A stretch of DNA of 64,000 bases from Flavobacterium sp. 9R (GCF_902506345.1 NZ_LR733413.1:1795099-1859098); one strand, 5' to 3'. Shown: positions 18,667 to 28,700, counted from the first letter of the stretch. The notes: generated by a model from the letters alone, not told the origin. Made by a program: numbers and translations.

Positions 18667-18697
18667 ACAACAAGGGCTTTAAGCCCTTGTTGTTTTT
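18667..18697 (+). terminator. Rho-independent terminator of the efflux operon
   Basis: ACAACAAGGGCTT pairs perfectly with AAGCCCTTGTTGT around a very short loop, followed by TTTTT. Confidence 0.93.
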
Positions 18698-18861
18698 ATA
18701 CTAAACTTAAATAAATAAGAGTTCAGTTATAAAATGATAAAACCAGAAAATCATCACAACAAAATGATACGTACTTTCTGAAGTTTTTATATAAATCAAT
18801 TTTTTTTACACTTGACAAGTATTGCTAAATCTAGTGTTGCAACTGATACCATCCTAAAAAA

Positions 18862-20559
18862 TTAAAACTGAAAATAAATAAAAGGTACTAATTCGCTTGA
18901 AGCCATTGCAGCAACCAACCAGAAGGTAAGCGCTAGAATTAAGGCTTTGAAAAGCATCGGTAGCTTGTCGAAAATCGTTTTTAGTCCTTGAGTGATTTTG
19001 GCTGGAACAAAATGGAGCGCGTACCCAATAGCAATCATTATAAACACGTTTTCATAACCAGAAATGACTATCGCCCATTGTTCCCAATTGAATTGTAATT
19101 CCCCGATTGAAGTAATCATATCTAAGGCCACAGAGAAATCTTTGGCTCTAAAAAATATCCAACAGAAAACCACAAAATGAAAGGTAACTAGTACCGAAAT
19201 AGCTGTGGTGATAGCTTTCCAAAACGTGAATTTAGAATCTTTGGAAGAAGGAAAATAATCTGAAAACAATTTATTAACCGCCAAAGCAATGCCGTGTAAA
19301 GCACCCCAAATAATAAATTTCAAACTTGCGCCGTGCCAAAAGCCACCCAGTAACATCGTAGTCATTAAGTTCACATTGGTAAACATCGTTCTTTTCTTGT
19401 CTTTGGCTAATAAGAATGTCAAACAGAAAACCAACAGTGAAGCAATAGCAATCACCAACGGAATTGGACTCACGGGATAATACCAAGTTGCCCAAGCAAT
19501 CAACCCAGCAAAGAATAACGAAGGAAATAAAAACCCTCCAAAACTACCACGACGGTTTCCTCCTACGGAAATGTATAAATAATCGCGTAACCAAGTGGAC
19601 AATGAAATATGCCATCTTCTCCAAAACTCGGTGATAGAGGCCGATTGATAAGGGGTTCTAAAATTGACTGACAATTTGAAACCCATCAATAAAGCAATCC
19701 CGATAGCCATATCGGAATAACCTGAAAAGTCACAATAAATCTGAATCGTATAGCCATACGATGCCATAAGATTTTCGAAAGCAGTATAACTTTTGGGTGC
19801 ATCGAATACGCGATCGACAAAGTTCAAAGAGATATAATCTGAAATGACGGTCTTCTTGATTAAACCGCCCATAATAAGAAATACGGCTGAGTCAAAATCG
19901 GCACGAGACAATTGAATCTTGCTATAAATTTGCGGAATAAACTCCGAAGCACGAACGATTGGCCCCGCCACCAACTGTGGAAAGAAGGACACAAAAAACA
20001 TATAATCCAACATATTCTTTGTGGGCTCTAATTCTCGTCTATAAATATCGATGATATAACTCATCGATTGAAAGGTATAAAACGAAATCCCAACAGGTAA
20101 AATCACATCGATAAAATGAATCTGACCTTCGAATAGCTGATTGTAATTGTCGATTAAGAAATTAGAATATTTGAAATAGCCTAAAAAAGACAAATTGAAA
20201 ATAATACTGATTATCAAGAAAAATTTACGATAACCTTCTTTGGTTTCTTCATACAGAAATTTAGCCAACGTATAATCGACCAAACCAGAAAACAACAAGA
20301 GGCAAAAATAGATTCCGCTGGATTTATAATAAAAGAATAACGAGAAAGCAAAAACATAAATGTGTCGGTACACCCTAGTTTTGGCTTTGGTCGTAAGAAT
20401 ATAAATAGGATAGAACAATAAAAAAAGTCCTAAGAAAAAAGCGGTATTAAAAAGAATAGGCTCTTTTGGATTGAACGTAATCCATTCATTCACTTGAGCT
20501 GCATCTATAGTGCCAAAAGTGGTTTTTAACCAATTTGTTATATCTGTAATAGTAATCAC
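18862..20559 (-). CDS. MBOAT-family membrane O-acyltransferase (AlgI/PatA-like)
   Basis: A 565-residue multi-pass protein of the membrane-bound O-acyltransferase family. Signature segments are CDFSGYSDMAIG (residues 276-287), WRRWHISLSTWLRDYLYI with His317, and LGGFWHGASLKFIIWG with the family's active-site His409. Such proteins move acetyl groups across the cytoplasmic membrane for O-acetylation of alginate, peptidoglycan or other envelope polymers. It works with periplasmic SGNH partners, and two SGNH genes lie directly upstream on the same strand, 9 bases away. The three probably form a single acetylation module. Confidence 0.93.
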   Translation of the reverse strand: MITITDITNWLKTTFGTIDAAQVNEWITFNPKEPILFNTAFFLGLFLLFYPIYILTTKAKTRVYRHIYVFAFSLFFYYKSSGIYFCLLLFSGLVDYTLAKFLYEETKEGYRKFFLIISIIFNLSFLGYFKYSNFLIDNYNQLFEGQIHFIDVILPVGISFYTFQSMSYIIDIYRRELEPTKNMLDYMFFVSFFPQLVAGPIVRASEFIPQIYSKIQLSRADFDSAVFLIMGGLIKKTVISDYISLNFVDRVFDAPKSYTAFENLMASYGYTIQIYCDFSGYSDMAIGIALLMGFKLSVNFRTPYQSASITEFWRRWHISLSTWLRDYLYISVGGNRRGSFGGFLFPSLFFAGLIAWATWYYPVSPIPLVIAIASLLVFCLTFLLAKDKKRTMFTNVNLMTTMLLGGFWHGASLKFIIWGALHGIALAVNKLFSDYFPSSKDSKFTFWKAITTAISVLVTFHFVVFCWIFFRAKDFSVALDMITSIGELQFNWEQWAIVISGYENVFIMIAIGYALHFVPAKITQGLKTIFDKLPMLFKALILALTFWLVAAMASSELVPFIYFQF

Positions 20560-20568
20560 AATCTAGTT

Positions 20569-21975
20569 TTATTTATTAAATTCTTTAAAAGCGTTGAGCA
20601 GCACATTCGACAACATATTCCCTTGTAACTGATACCCGTTTGTGGTATAGTGCACGCGGTCTGGATTCATTAATCCTTTGCCATAAATTTTACTAACGCC
20701 GTGCATTCCACCTAACGTCTGGAACAAATCCCAAACTGCGTATTGCCCTAAGGTTGCATAACTCACCAAACTCTTAGCATATTCATCTACATAAGTATTA
20801 AGACGATGATGAGGCAAAAATGATGGCGGTGGCGTAATAATCAAAACATCTGCTTCTGGATTTTGTGCTCTAACTTTCAATAAAAATTCCTGCACTTGTC
20901 TTAGATAATCCAATGGCGTGATTTTACCATAGGATTCATTGGTTCCCAAAGACACAATAATCAAATCGGGTTGCAGGGCTTTTAACTGATCAAAAAACAG
21001 AGGATATTTATTGTAATCAGAATATTTAGCGCCATTTACACCAATATTATGATAAATAATTCCTGCGTTGTTACTTTCTAAAACCACTCCATTCAAGGCA
21101 TACAAGGGAGCTTCTTCATTTGGCAAAAGAACAAAACGATCTAATGGTTTTTCTGACTCAAAAAAATGATAATTCATATCTTCTTCAAAAGATTCAGAAT
21201 GATACTTTGTCTTTACTACCGATTTCTCACTGGTTTGGTTGGTAGGAATTTTTAATGTCTTACCCGCCGTAATTTTAGTACTTGTGAGTTTGTTTTCTTT
21301 TTTAAGTTTTGCCGTACTTACGTTGTAATGATCCGCAATGGTCGAAAGCGTTTCGCCTTTCTTAATGGTATGAACAACCTTTTTTGGAACAGTTTTTATA
21401 GTAACCATTTTTTCAACCTCACCCGCTCTTTCAAAAAGCGATTCGTTGTTAGGAGTGATTATTTTTAAAGTATTAAAAAAATAGTCTTTGTTTTTTACCT
21501 GTAACGTAAGACGCAAACTTTTTGATTTACTAGTCAATGAAATACCGCTTATACCGACTGGACTTCCATTCAAAGGCAAGATATTACGGTGATTCGTCCA
21601 TTTTACATTTGATGAAAAACGGACATCTGGAGAGCCATTCGTATGCGCTAGTGTATATGGAAACACCAAACCACGACCAGCATTCCCAAAATTCTTTTGC
21701 AAATTGTTTCTACAAACTGCCGTCATTACATCCCCTTGAATATGGGAATCCCCAATGTGGACAATATTCAATTTCCCCTTTTGGGTACTTTGCAACACTT
21801 TTAATTTGGTAAAAAATGTTGTAAGTCGCTCCGTATTCTGAATTCCTCTTGGATAAAACTCAGGATCAATGATTTCGTTAACAGATGATATAGACATAAG
21901 CACAGGTAAATACGCGTTTTGAGAAAACATTTTAAAGACTACAAAGCAAAAGAAAAAAAGGAATTTAGTTCTCAT
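20569..21975 (-). CDS. SGNH/GDSL hydrolase with an internal LysM domain
   Basis: A 468-residue secreted protein. The ATG at 21975 gives a clean signal peptide (MRTKFLFFFCFVVFKMFS); 21999 is an alternative. SGNH blocks are IGDSH with catalytic Ser77, LGTNE near residues 343-347 and the Asp439-x-x-His442 pair in PDRVHY. A complete LysM (VVHTIKKGETLSTIADHYNV to AGKTLKIP, about residues 200-243) lies inside the SGNH fold between blocks I and III. LysM domains bind the glycan backbone of peptidoglycan, so this is likely the periplasmic acetyl-transfer or deacetylation partner of the MBOAT protein, acting at the cell wall. It overlaps the preceding SGNH gene by 11 bases. Confidence 0.88.
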   Translation of the reverse strand: MRTKFLFFFCFVVFKMFSQNAYLPVLMSISSVNEIIDPEFYPRGIQNTERLTTFFTKLKVLQSTQKGKLNIVHIGDSHIQGDVMTAVCRNNLQKNFGNAGRGLVFPYTLAHTNGSPDVRFSSNVKWTNHRNILPLNGSPVGISGISLTSKSKSLRLTLQVKNKDYFFNTLKIITPNNESLFERAGEVEKMVTIKTVPKKVVHTIKKGETLSTIADHYNVSTAKLKKENKLTSTKITAGKTLKIPTNQTSEKSVVKTKYHSESFEEDMNYHFFESEKPLDRFVLLPNEEAPLYALNGVVLESNNAGIIYHNIGVNGAKYSDYNKYPLFFDQLKALQPDLIIVSLGTNESYGKITPLDYLRQVQEFLLKVRAQNPEADVLIITPPPSFLPHHRLNTYVDEYAKSLVSYATLGQYAVWDLFQTLGGMHGVSKIYGKGLMNPDRVHYTTNGYQLQGNMLSNVLLNAFKEFNK

Positions 21976-23443
21976 CGGTTTCTTCTGTTTTAGGAACAAC
22001 GGGTTGCGCTATCACGCTATCCTTAGGAGCTACCGGTTTTACAGTTTTTATTGTTCTACGCAATCTTTTGTATTCCTGATAGCCATTCATAATTTGGTCA
22101 TAAATCATTCCTGCTACTTTTTTAGAACCTCGTATATTGAAATGCGTATAATCTTTATTGGCCATAGCGGGTTCTTGCTCAACCCATTTTACCATTGAGC
22201 CATCTCCACCCATAAGCGTGTACAAATTCACAAATCCGGATTGGGTTTTGAGGGCATAGTTGCGTTGAGCATTAGTCAAAGGTACTACAGCCGAATCGGT
22301 TTTCATTTCGGTTTTGTATTTCGAAGCTTTATCAGCAGTCGAAACAATCAAAATCGAAGCTCCCGGAAAACCTTCTCGTAAACGGTTTACGGTTTTGGTC
22401 ATACTTCTAGCGTACCAATTGTAATCTTTTGTACCATAATTCAACACGTTCGTACCGTAATGCAAAACGATTAAATTATAGTTCAATTTCTTTTGAAAAG
22501 CTTGCATCAAAGCAGGATCAAACTTTGAAATAGGAATTCCAGAATTACCTCGTTGTGAAAAATTATCCACGTGAACCCCTTTTCCGTCATCAAAATTAAA
22601 CCCATATATCGGAACAGATTGAGCGTTTTTGAAATTCACCTTTAACGCTTTCATATTACCGTTTTTCAAAACGATTGTATTTAGCAGATTATTGGCGGTC
22701 AAACTTTTGTTGATGGTGTCCTTTTCGAGTTGGTAACTTATATATCCAGAAGTATTTGCGGAACTTCCGTAAAACAAAGTGGGATTATCTAACGAGGCAG
22801 TATTTCTAGCTCTACCAGCGCCAAATTTCACCCAAATATCTTTATTGGTATCGTTGGCAAAAAACACGTGACCATTTACTCCAAAAGGACGAATTGGATT
22901 TTTGACATTCAGATAGGATTGCATTTTCCAATTTTCAGAAAACTGGTGCAAAACAGAACCTCTAGAAGCCGCAGACTCTGAAGTAATCGAAACAAAACCA
23001 ACGCCTTTTCCACCAAAATTATTTTGAAATGCTGCACGAACATCTTGCACAATCATATCGCCATCGGTCATAGAATCACCAAAATAAGCGATACGAACTT
23101 TACCATTTTGACTGGTTTCTAATTGATACAATCGCTCATAAAAAGGAATCAAATACTGATACCCTTTGTAACTATCCATTGATTCTTCAGGAAAAGTTAC
23201 GCCAAAGGACTCCTCAAAAACAATTTTTTGATCGGACATCGTATCATTGGGCGTAATCGCTACACTGTCGGGCTCCGATTCAAATGCATCAATCAACATA
23301 CTGTCAATCAATACATTTTTAGAAGGACCTTTGGCTGCTGCAAATATTTTTTTTGGCAATACTTCTTTTAATCCTAAGAAAAAGCAAGCTGCCATCAGGA
23401 TAATCAGAAAAGAGCGAAAAAAATACGATTTAGGTGTATTCAC
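21965..23443 (-). CDS. SGNH/GDSL hydrolase, membrane-anchored
   Basis: A 492-residue protein if started at the GTG 23443; the frame is open upstream to an ATG at 23524 that would overlap argS by 50 bases. The GTG start gives a short basic end and one hydrophobic anchor (FLIILMAACFFLGL). SGNH blocks are YFGDSMTDGD with Ser124, HYGTN near residues 328-332 and Asp431-x-x-His434 in KDYTHFN. A beta-rich insert of about 170 residues separates the blocks, as in the LysM paralogue next door. It probably cooperates with the MBOAT protein in envelope O-acetylation. Confidence 0.85.
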   Translation of the reverse strand: MNTPKSYFFRSFLIILMAACFFLGLKEVLPKKIFAAAKGPSKNVLIDSMLIDAFESEPDSVAITPNDTMSDQKIVFEESFGVTFPEESMDSYKGYQYLIPFYERLYQLETSQNGKVRIAYFGDSMTDGDMIVQDVRAAFQNNFGGKGVGFVSITSESAASRGSVLHQFSENWKMQSYLNVKNPIRPFGVNGHVFFANDTNKDIWVKFGAGRARNTASLDNPTLFYGSSANTSGYISYQLEKDTINKSLTANNLLNTIVLKNGNMKALKVNFKNAQSVPIYGFNFDDGKGVHVDNFSQRGNSGIPISKFDPALMQAFQKKLNYNLIVLHYGTNVLNYGTKDYNWYARSMTKTVNRLREGFPGASILIVSTADKASKYKTEMKTDSAVVPLTNAQRNYALKTQSGFVNLYTLMGGDGSMVKWVEQEPAMANKDYTHFNIRGSKKVAGMIYDQIMNGYQEYKRLRRTIKTVKPVAPKDSVIAQPVVPKTEETDEN

Positions 23444-23474
23444 AAGAATGTCTTTTGATTTTAAACATTTAAAA

Positions 23475-25253
23475 TTACATACGTTCAGGAACATTAATTC
23501 CCAACAAACTAAAAGCTGCAGCAATCGTATCGGCTACTTTTTTAGACAATTGTACTCTAAAAATTTTCTTCTGTTGGTCTTCCTCTCCTAAAATAGAAAC
23601 CGCTTGGTAAAACGAATTATACTCTCTAACCAACTCATAAGTGTAATTGGCAATCAAAGCAGGGCTATGATATTGAGCTCCATTCTGAATCACTTCTGGG
23701 AACAATTCTAATTGTTTGATGAGTTCTTTTTCTTTGTCATTCAATTCGTTTAGAGCACTTGGCGCAGAAAAATCGAAAGCAGCTTTACGAATAATCGACT
23801 GGATTCTGGCATAGGTATACTGAATGAAAGGTCCTGTATTTCCAGCAAAATCAACCGATTCTTCGGGATTAAACAAGATGCGTTTTTTAGGATCAACTTT
23901 TAGAATGTAATATTTCAAAGCTCCTAATCCAATGGTGCTATATAAAGCAGCCTTTTCTTCGGCTGAATATTCATCTAATTTCCCTAAATCTTCTGCAATT
24001 TTTTGAGCCGTATTGGTCATTTCTTGCATCAAGTCATCGGCATCTACTACAGTTCCCTCACGACTTTTCATTTTTCCTGAAGGCAAATCTACCATTCCGT
24101 ACGAAAGGTGGTACAAGCTAGAAGCCCAATCAAAACCTAGTTTTTTCAATATCAAAAACAATACTTTGAAGTGGTAATCTTGCTCATTTCCTACTGTGTA
24201 CACCATTCCTCCTACATCAGACATATCTTTTACACGCTGAATGGCTGTTCCAATGTCTTGCGTCATATAAACCGCTGTCCCGTCTGAACGTAAAACAATC
24301 TTACGATCCAAACCTTCATCAGTCAAGTCAATCCAAACGGAACCATCAGGATCTCTTTCGAAAATACCTTTATCTAATCCTACTTGCACAACATCTTTTC
24401 CTAGCAAATAGGTATTGCTTTCGTAATAATAACTATCAAAATCAACGCCCAAATTCTTGTAGGTAGTCGCAAAACCATCATACACCCATTGGTTCATTGT
24501 GCTCCAAAGCGCTTTCACGGCAGCATCACCAGCTTCCCATTTCAATAGCATTTCTTGGGCTTCTAAAAGAATAGGCGCTTGTTTTTTCGCTTCTTCTTCC
24601 GTTTTACCTTCAGACATTAATTGGTTGATTTCTTCTTTGTATGCCTTATCAAAAGCTACGTAATAATTACCCACCAACTTATCTCCTTTCAAGCCTGTGC
24701 TTTCTGGAGTGGCTCCGTTTCCGAATTTTTGCCAAGCCAACATCGACTTACAAATATGAATTCCTCTATCGTTGATGATTTGTGTTTTGTATACTTTTTT
24801 TCCAGAAGCTTTGATGATTTCCGCCACTGAATACCCCAAAAGATTGTTTCTAACGTGTCCTAAATGCAAAGGTTTGTTGGTATTGGGAGAAGAATATTCT
24901 ACCATTACCGCTTTCGCATCTGGACTTGGCGTTACAAAACCATAACAGTTGTCGTCTTTGATTCCGTTGAAAAAATTCAAATAGTAGGCATCGGCAATGA
25001 CAATATTCAAAAAACCAGATACTACGTTAAAACGAGCCACTTCGGCTACATTTTCTACCAAATAAGTTCCTATTTTGTTTCCTAATTCTACCGGATTGCT
25101 TTTGATTACTTTCAATAAGGGAAAAATAACTAAGGTAATATCTCCTTCGAATTCTTTTCGAGTCGCTTGAAATTCAACTTTATCAAGAGTTACGTCAAAC
25201 AAGGTTTGAACGGCTTTGTGAATCGACGGAGTAAGAATCTGTTGTAATGACAT
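23475..25253 (-). CDS. argS: Arginyl-tRNA synthetase
   Basis: A 592-residue class Ia aminoacyl-tRNA synthetase. The ArgRS N-terminal Add-1 domain is at residues 1-85. The HIGH signature appears as HLGH at 130-133 (SSPNTNKPLHLGHVRNN). The degenerate KMSKS loop typical of ArgRS is MKSREGTVV. The C-terminal DALR anticodon-binding domain ends the protein (EYNSFYQAVSILG). It is the first gene of a run of four same-strand genes, with the SGNH/MBOAT cluster behind it; the link looks like chromosomal adjacency rather than shared function. Confidence 0.98.
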   Translation of the reverse strand: MSLQQILTPSIHKAVQTLFDVTLDKVEFQATRKEFEGDITLVIFPLLKVIKSNPVELGNKIGTYLVENVAEVARFNVVSGFLNIVIADAYYLNFFNGIKDDNCYGFVTPSPDAKAVMVEYSSPNTNKPLHLGHVRNNLLGYSVAEIIKASGKKVYKTQIINDRGIHICKSMLAWQKFGNGATPESTGLKGDKLVGNYYVAFDKAYKEEINQLMSEGKTEEEAKKQAPILLEAQEMLLKWEAGDAAVKALWSTMNQWVYDGFATTYKNLGVDFDSYYYESNTYLLGKDVVQVGLDKGIFERDPDGSVWIDLTDEGLDRKIVLRSDGTAVYMTQDIGTAIQRVKDMSDVGGMVYTVGNEQDYHFKVLFLILKKLGFDWASSLYHLSYGMVDLPSGKMKSREGTVVDADDLMQEMTNTAQKIAEDLGKLDEYSAEEKAALYSTIGLGALKYYILKVDPKKRILFNPEESVDFAGNTGPFIQYTYARIQSIIRKAAFDFSAPSALNELNDKEKELIKQLELFPEVIQNGAQYHSPALIANYTYELVREYNSFYQAVSILGEEDQQKKIFRVQLSKKVADTIAAAFSLLGINVPERM

Positions 25254-25276
25254 GTATAGTGTATTTTAAAAGTGCG

Positions 25277-25284
25277 CAAAGATA
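25277..25284 (-). promoter_or_regulatory. -7 box of argS
   Basis: TATCTTTGC on the minus strand matches TAnnTTTG(C), 24 bases before the argS start. No TTTG at normal -33 spacing. Confidence 0.55.
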
Positions 25285-25595
25285 CTGCTTATTTAGCAAT
25301 TAGAAAACCGCTTGCCCAACGAATTTGTTTGATTTTTCCTAAAGATGCTCAAAAAAATCAGAGTGTTTTCTGTTTTTTTTGAAAGGGTTCCAAAAAAAGA
25401 TTGCACCCTATCCTTTTCTAGCGATAAGTTCCTGACTAAAAATCGATTAAAACCAAACATTGTTTAACCAAAATGAGTCTCAAAAGCCCATAAAAAAGGA
25501 ATAATCGTCTTTCAAAGTAAACATTTCTTAATTTTCTTTGTAACATATCGCAAGCTTTTCAGTCTAAATAAAACATCAATCAAAATCAATCAATC
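25285..25595. other. Non-coding stretch between argS and the outer-membrane receptor gene
   Basis: AT-rich divergent intergenic DNA with no reading frame of note. The nearest thing to a rightward promoter is TTTCTTTG at about 25533-25540, one mismatch from TAnnTTTG. No repeat or strong hairpin was seen. Confidence 0.5.
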
Positions 25596-28010
25596 ATGAA
25601 AATCAAACTAATTACCTTTCTACTACTATGCGTAGTCGGAATAGGAACGGCACAAAATTCTGGGAAAATCACTGGAAAAATCACCGAAAAAACTTCAAAC
25701 GCTCCGATATCTTATGCTATCGTTTCAATCAAAGATAACGGAAAAGTTATCTCGGGCGCAAACACTGATGACAAGGGTGAATTCACCATCAAGAATTTGG
25801 CTTTAAAAAGCTATACTATCGAAATTCAATACATCGGATTTAGAAAATACATCGGGTCAGCCATTTTAAGCGAAAACAAAAAAGAAGCTACTTTTAAAGT
25901 TAGTTTAGAAGAAGAAGCGACGCAATTGAAAGGCGTAAACATCGTAAGCGAACGCTCTACAATCGAACAAAAAATCGACCGAAAAGTAATCACTGTTGGA
26001 AAAGATTTGACCACGGCAGGCGCTTCGGCTTCTGACATTATGAACAATATTCCCTCAGTAAATGTGGATCAAGACGGAAAACTATCGTTGCGTGGCAATG
26101 AAAATGTTCGTGTCTTAATTGACGGTAGACCAACCAACATTGACCCAGCGCAATTGCTAAAACAAATCCCATCGACTTCTATCAAAAAAATAGAATTGAT
26201 TACCAATCCGAGTGCCAAATACAATCCTGAAGGAATGTCGGGTATCATCAATATCATCTTGCACAAAAATGCTAATACTGGTTTTAACGGAAGCTTTAGC
26301 GGTGGAATTACCTTTGGTGAAACTGCCAAATACAACCAATCTTTGGATATGAATTACAAAGTTGGCAAAGTAAATTTCTTTGGTAACGGAGGACGCAACT
26401 TTGGTACTTATTTCAACGATGGAAAAATCGCGAGATTGGATCAAGATCTAGTGCAAAGATTAGATATTTCGAATGAAAATGATTCATTTTTATACAAAGT
26501 AGGAATGGACTATTTGATCAACGACCACAATACCTTGTCATTTTACACCACCCAAAACAAAGCGGATGGAACTGGAAATGTAAACACCAATATTGACTAC
26601 AACAACGGAGGAACGATTGACAGAATTCTTCAAAAATCCACTTACGAAGGACCCAATCAAACCGGAACTTACAACTTGGCGTACAAGCATATTTTCAAAA
26701 AAGAAGGCCACACACTTGATGTAGAAGCCAACTTTAACGATTACAAAGAAACCCAAAGAGCGAGTTTTGATACCGAAACGACTACGACTAACAATTCAAA
26801 CAGCACTGTTTTTTTCAAAGACAATATCAAAGACGCTCAAAAACTAAGCACGTTCAACATTGATTACGTTAATCCAATTGACGAAAAATCAACACTTGAA
26901 GCTGGTGCCGAAGCCAGAATCACGAGAACAGAAAACAACTACAGCACCGGAAATCCATTAGTAGCTCCAGCTGATCAACAATCGAATTACACTTACGATA
27001 TTGACATTTATTCTGCCTATGCCACTTTTGGTCAAAAATTCAAAAATATTAGTTACCAAGTGGGAGCCCGTTTTGAAAGTTATAAAGTAGCAGCCAACTT
27101 GAACAGAGGAAAAACCACCTTTGATGACGATTACATTACAGTGTATCCTTCTGCGTATTTGACTTATAATTTGAATGAGAAAAATACGTTGCAATTGAGC
27201 TATAGCCGTCGTGTGGACCGCCCAGGTTTAGAACAAACCAAACCTATTCGTGAATTTGCAACTCCTTTGGTGACTTCTTTTGGAAATCCAGAATTATTGC
27301 CTCAATTCACCAATTCGATTGAAGTGAATTACACCAAAGTTTTAACAAAAGGAAGCATTACCGCTGGGGTGTTCGTGAGAAGCATCAACGACCAAATCAG
27401 CCGTATCTTATACCCTGACGAAAATGATCCAAGTGGACAAAGACAGATTTTGACCTACACCAACTTCGACAACAATACGGCTTCTGGATTTGAAGTGTCT
27501 GCCAATTATAAAATCACCAAATGGTGGGACATACAGCCAGCTATTGATTTTTCGAGCATCAAACAACAAGGTGTGGTTTTCCAATTCAATCCAACTACCA
27601 ACACTAGCAAACCTTTGGAAAGAAATGTGACTGTTTCAGCTTTCAATGGTCGATTGAACTCTAACTTCAAAGCCAACAAACGCTTAAGTTTTTTACTTTT
27701 CGGATTCTACAGAGGAAGTGTGGATGGATTGCAAAACAACAGCAAAGAAATGTACAAAATTGACAGTGGTGCGCGCTATACTTTGCTAGACAACAAAATG
27801 AACATTAGTGTGCGTTTCAACGATATGTTCAACACTATGCGTTATGCTTTTGATGCTGAATATCCTTATCCGCAAACTGGAGAATTTACTTGGGAAAGCC
27901 AAACAGTATACTTGGGTGTAACCTACGGTTTTGGTGGTGGAAAAAACAAAAGTCTACAACGCAAACAAAGAGACGACAACACGAATAAAGGAGGCGGAGG
28001 TATGTTTTAA
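25596..28010 (+). CDS. Outer-membrane beta-barrel receptor (TonB-dependent-receptor-like)
   Basis: An 804-residue outer-membrane protein. It has a signal peptide (ITFLLLCVVGIGTAQ) and a carboxypeptidase-like domain (residues 25-110, GKITGKITEKTSNAPISYA). A plug-type segment follows with DIMNNIPSVNVDQDGKLSLR, VLIDGRP and NPSAKYNPEGMSGIINI, then a C-terminal barrel of alternating aromatic strands. This is the OMP_b-brl_3 layout common in Bacteroidota. No TonB box was identified. The C-terminus is KGGGGMF, glycine-rich with a terminal Phe. There is no SusD-like partner or regulator beside it, so the substrate is unknown. Confidence 0.9.
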   Translation: MKIKLITFLLLCVVGIGTAQNSGKITGKITEKTSNAPISYAIVSIKDNGKVISGANTDDKGEFTIKNLALKSYTIEIQYIGFRKYIGSAILSENKKEATFKVSLEEEATQLKGVNIVSERSTIEQKIDRKVITVGKDLTTAGASASDIMNNIPSVNVDQDGKLSLRGNENVRVLIDGRPTNIDPAQLLKQIPSTSIKKIELITNPSAKYNPEGMSGIINIILHKNANTGFNGSFSGGITFGETAKYNQSLDMNYKVGKVNFFGNGGRNFGTYFNDGKIARLDQDLVQRLDISNENDSFLYKVGMDYLINDHNTLSFYTTQNKADGTGNVNTNIDYNNGGTIDRILQKSTYEGPNQTGTYNLAYKHIFKKEGHTLDVEANFNDYKETQRASFDTETTTTNNSNSTVFFKDNIKDAQKLSTFNIDYVNPIDEKSTLEAGAEARITRTENNYSTGNPLVAPADQQSNYTYDIDIYSAYATFGQKFKNISYQVGARFESYKVAANLNRGKTTFDDDYITVYPSAYLTYNLNEKNTLQLSYSRRVDRPGLEQTKPIREFATPLVTSFGNPELLPQFTNSIEVNYTKVLTKGSITAGVFVRSINDQISRILYPDENDPSGQRQILTYTNFDNNTASGFEVSANYKITKWWDIQPAIDFSSIKQQGVVFQFNPTTNTSKPLERNVTVSAFNGRLNSNFKANKRLSFLLFGFYRGSVDGLQNNSKEMYKIDSGARYTLLDNKMNISVRFNDMFNTMRYAFDAEYPYPQTGEFTWESQTVYLGVTYGFGGGKNKSLQRKQRDDNTNKGGGGMF

Positions 28011-28050
28011 CCCAGAATCCTTTCCTTATTTTTTATTTTACTTGTAGAAA

Positions 28051-28090
28051 AAGAACCCCTAGAGACTGCCAACTCTAGGGGTTCTTTGTT
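28051..28090. terminator. Bidirectional terminator between receptor and toxin genes
   Basis: A perfect 14-bp stem AAGAACCCCTAGAG/CTCTAGGGGTTCTT with an 8-base loop. The T-tract is weak on the plus strand, and a run of five T follows on the minus strand. Confidence 0.85.
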
Positions 28091-28131
28091 TTGAAATGAG
28101 AAGTATAAAACAATAGTTACAATCTCATTTA

Positions 28132-28449
28132 CTATTTAGTTCTCTTGATTTTGATTGGATTTTGTCTAGTATCAAAAACATCAACTACTTCAATCGTATT
28201 CAGTTGACTATTGACGAAATAAATGATTTTATAATTTTTAAAAACTATATATCGAAACTCCTTATCACTATTTTTCAACAATTCTTCCTCTTGTCCAATT
28301 GTCGGTTGAAGCTTTAACCTCAACGTTTCATTTACAATTCCCGTGACAAGTTTTCTAGCAATAGCAACACTGGCTTTGTCTTTGTAGTATTCAAAAATAT
28401 TTTTCAACTCATTCTTAGAAAAATCGGTCCACTTGACTTTTAACTCCAT
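28132..28449 (-). CDS. RelE/ParE-type toxin
   Basis: A 105-residue protein of the ParE/RelE superfamily. The N-terminus VKWTDFSKNELKNIFEYYKDKAS is the usual first strand and helix. The core LLKNSDKEFRYIVFKNYKIIYFVN contains the family Arg-Tyr followed by the YKIIY strand, and VVDVFDTRQNP is the typical C-terminal strand. The length of about 105 residues and the context suit ParE (gyrase poison) slightly better than ribosome-dependent RelE, but sequence alone does not decide. The start overlaps the antitoxin gene by 10 bases, so the two are translationally coupled. Confidence 0.88.
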   Translation of the reverse strand: MELKVKWTDFSKNELKNIFEYYKDKASVAIARKLVTGIVNETLRLKLQPTIGQEEELLKNSDKEFRYIVFKNYKIIYFVNSQLNTIEVVDVFDTRQNPIKIKRTK

Positions 28450-28676
28450 TTTTCAATTTCTGTTAAAAGGTCATTCGCATCTGTTACTTTACCATTTTTA
28501 ACATCTTCCAAAGACTTATTAATTCTTTTATGAAATTCATCTACTGTCATTGGATTCAGTTCTTCCTCATTCGCAGCTGTGTTCCTAAGCAACTTTTCAA
28601 ATTGAGCAATCGTTTTCTCACTCTCTAATTTTAGAAAGTCTTGGATGAAATTTAATTTTCGTGTTTGTAAATCCAT
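28440..28676 (-). CDS. Antitoxin of the ParE/RelE-type pair
   Basis: A 78-residue acidic, helical protein upstream of the toxin and overlapping it by 10 bases, which is the standard antitoxin-first order. It contains PMTVDEFHKRINKSLEDVKNGKVTDA, resembling the toxin-binding tail of small Bacteroidota antitoxins. No clear ribbon-helix-helix DNA-binding segment is visible at the N-terminus. The call rests mostly on size and position. Confidence 0.75.
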   Translation of the reverse strand: MDLQTRKLNFIQDFLKLESEKTIAQFEKLLRNTAANEEELNPMTVDEFHKRINKSLEDVKNGKVTDANDLLTEIEKWS

Positions 28677-28692
28677 TTTCCAATCTTTTTTT

Positions 28693-28700
28693 CAAAATTA
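28693..28700 (-). promoter_or_regulatory. -7 box of the toxin-antitoxin operon
   Basis: TAATTTTG on the minus strand, 17 bases before the antitoxin start; no convincing -33 partner. Confidence 0.4.
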
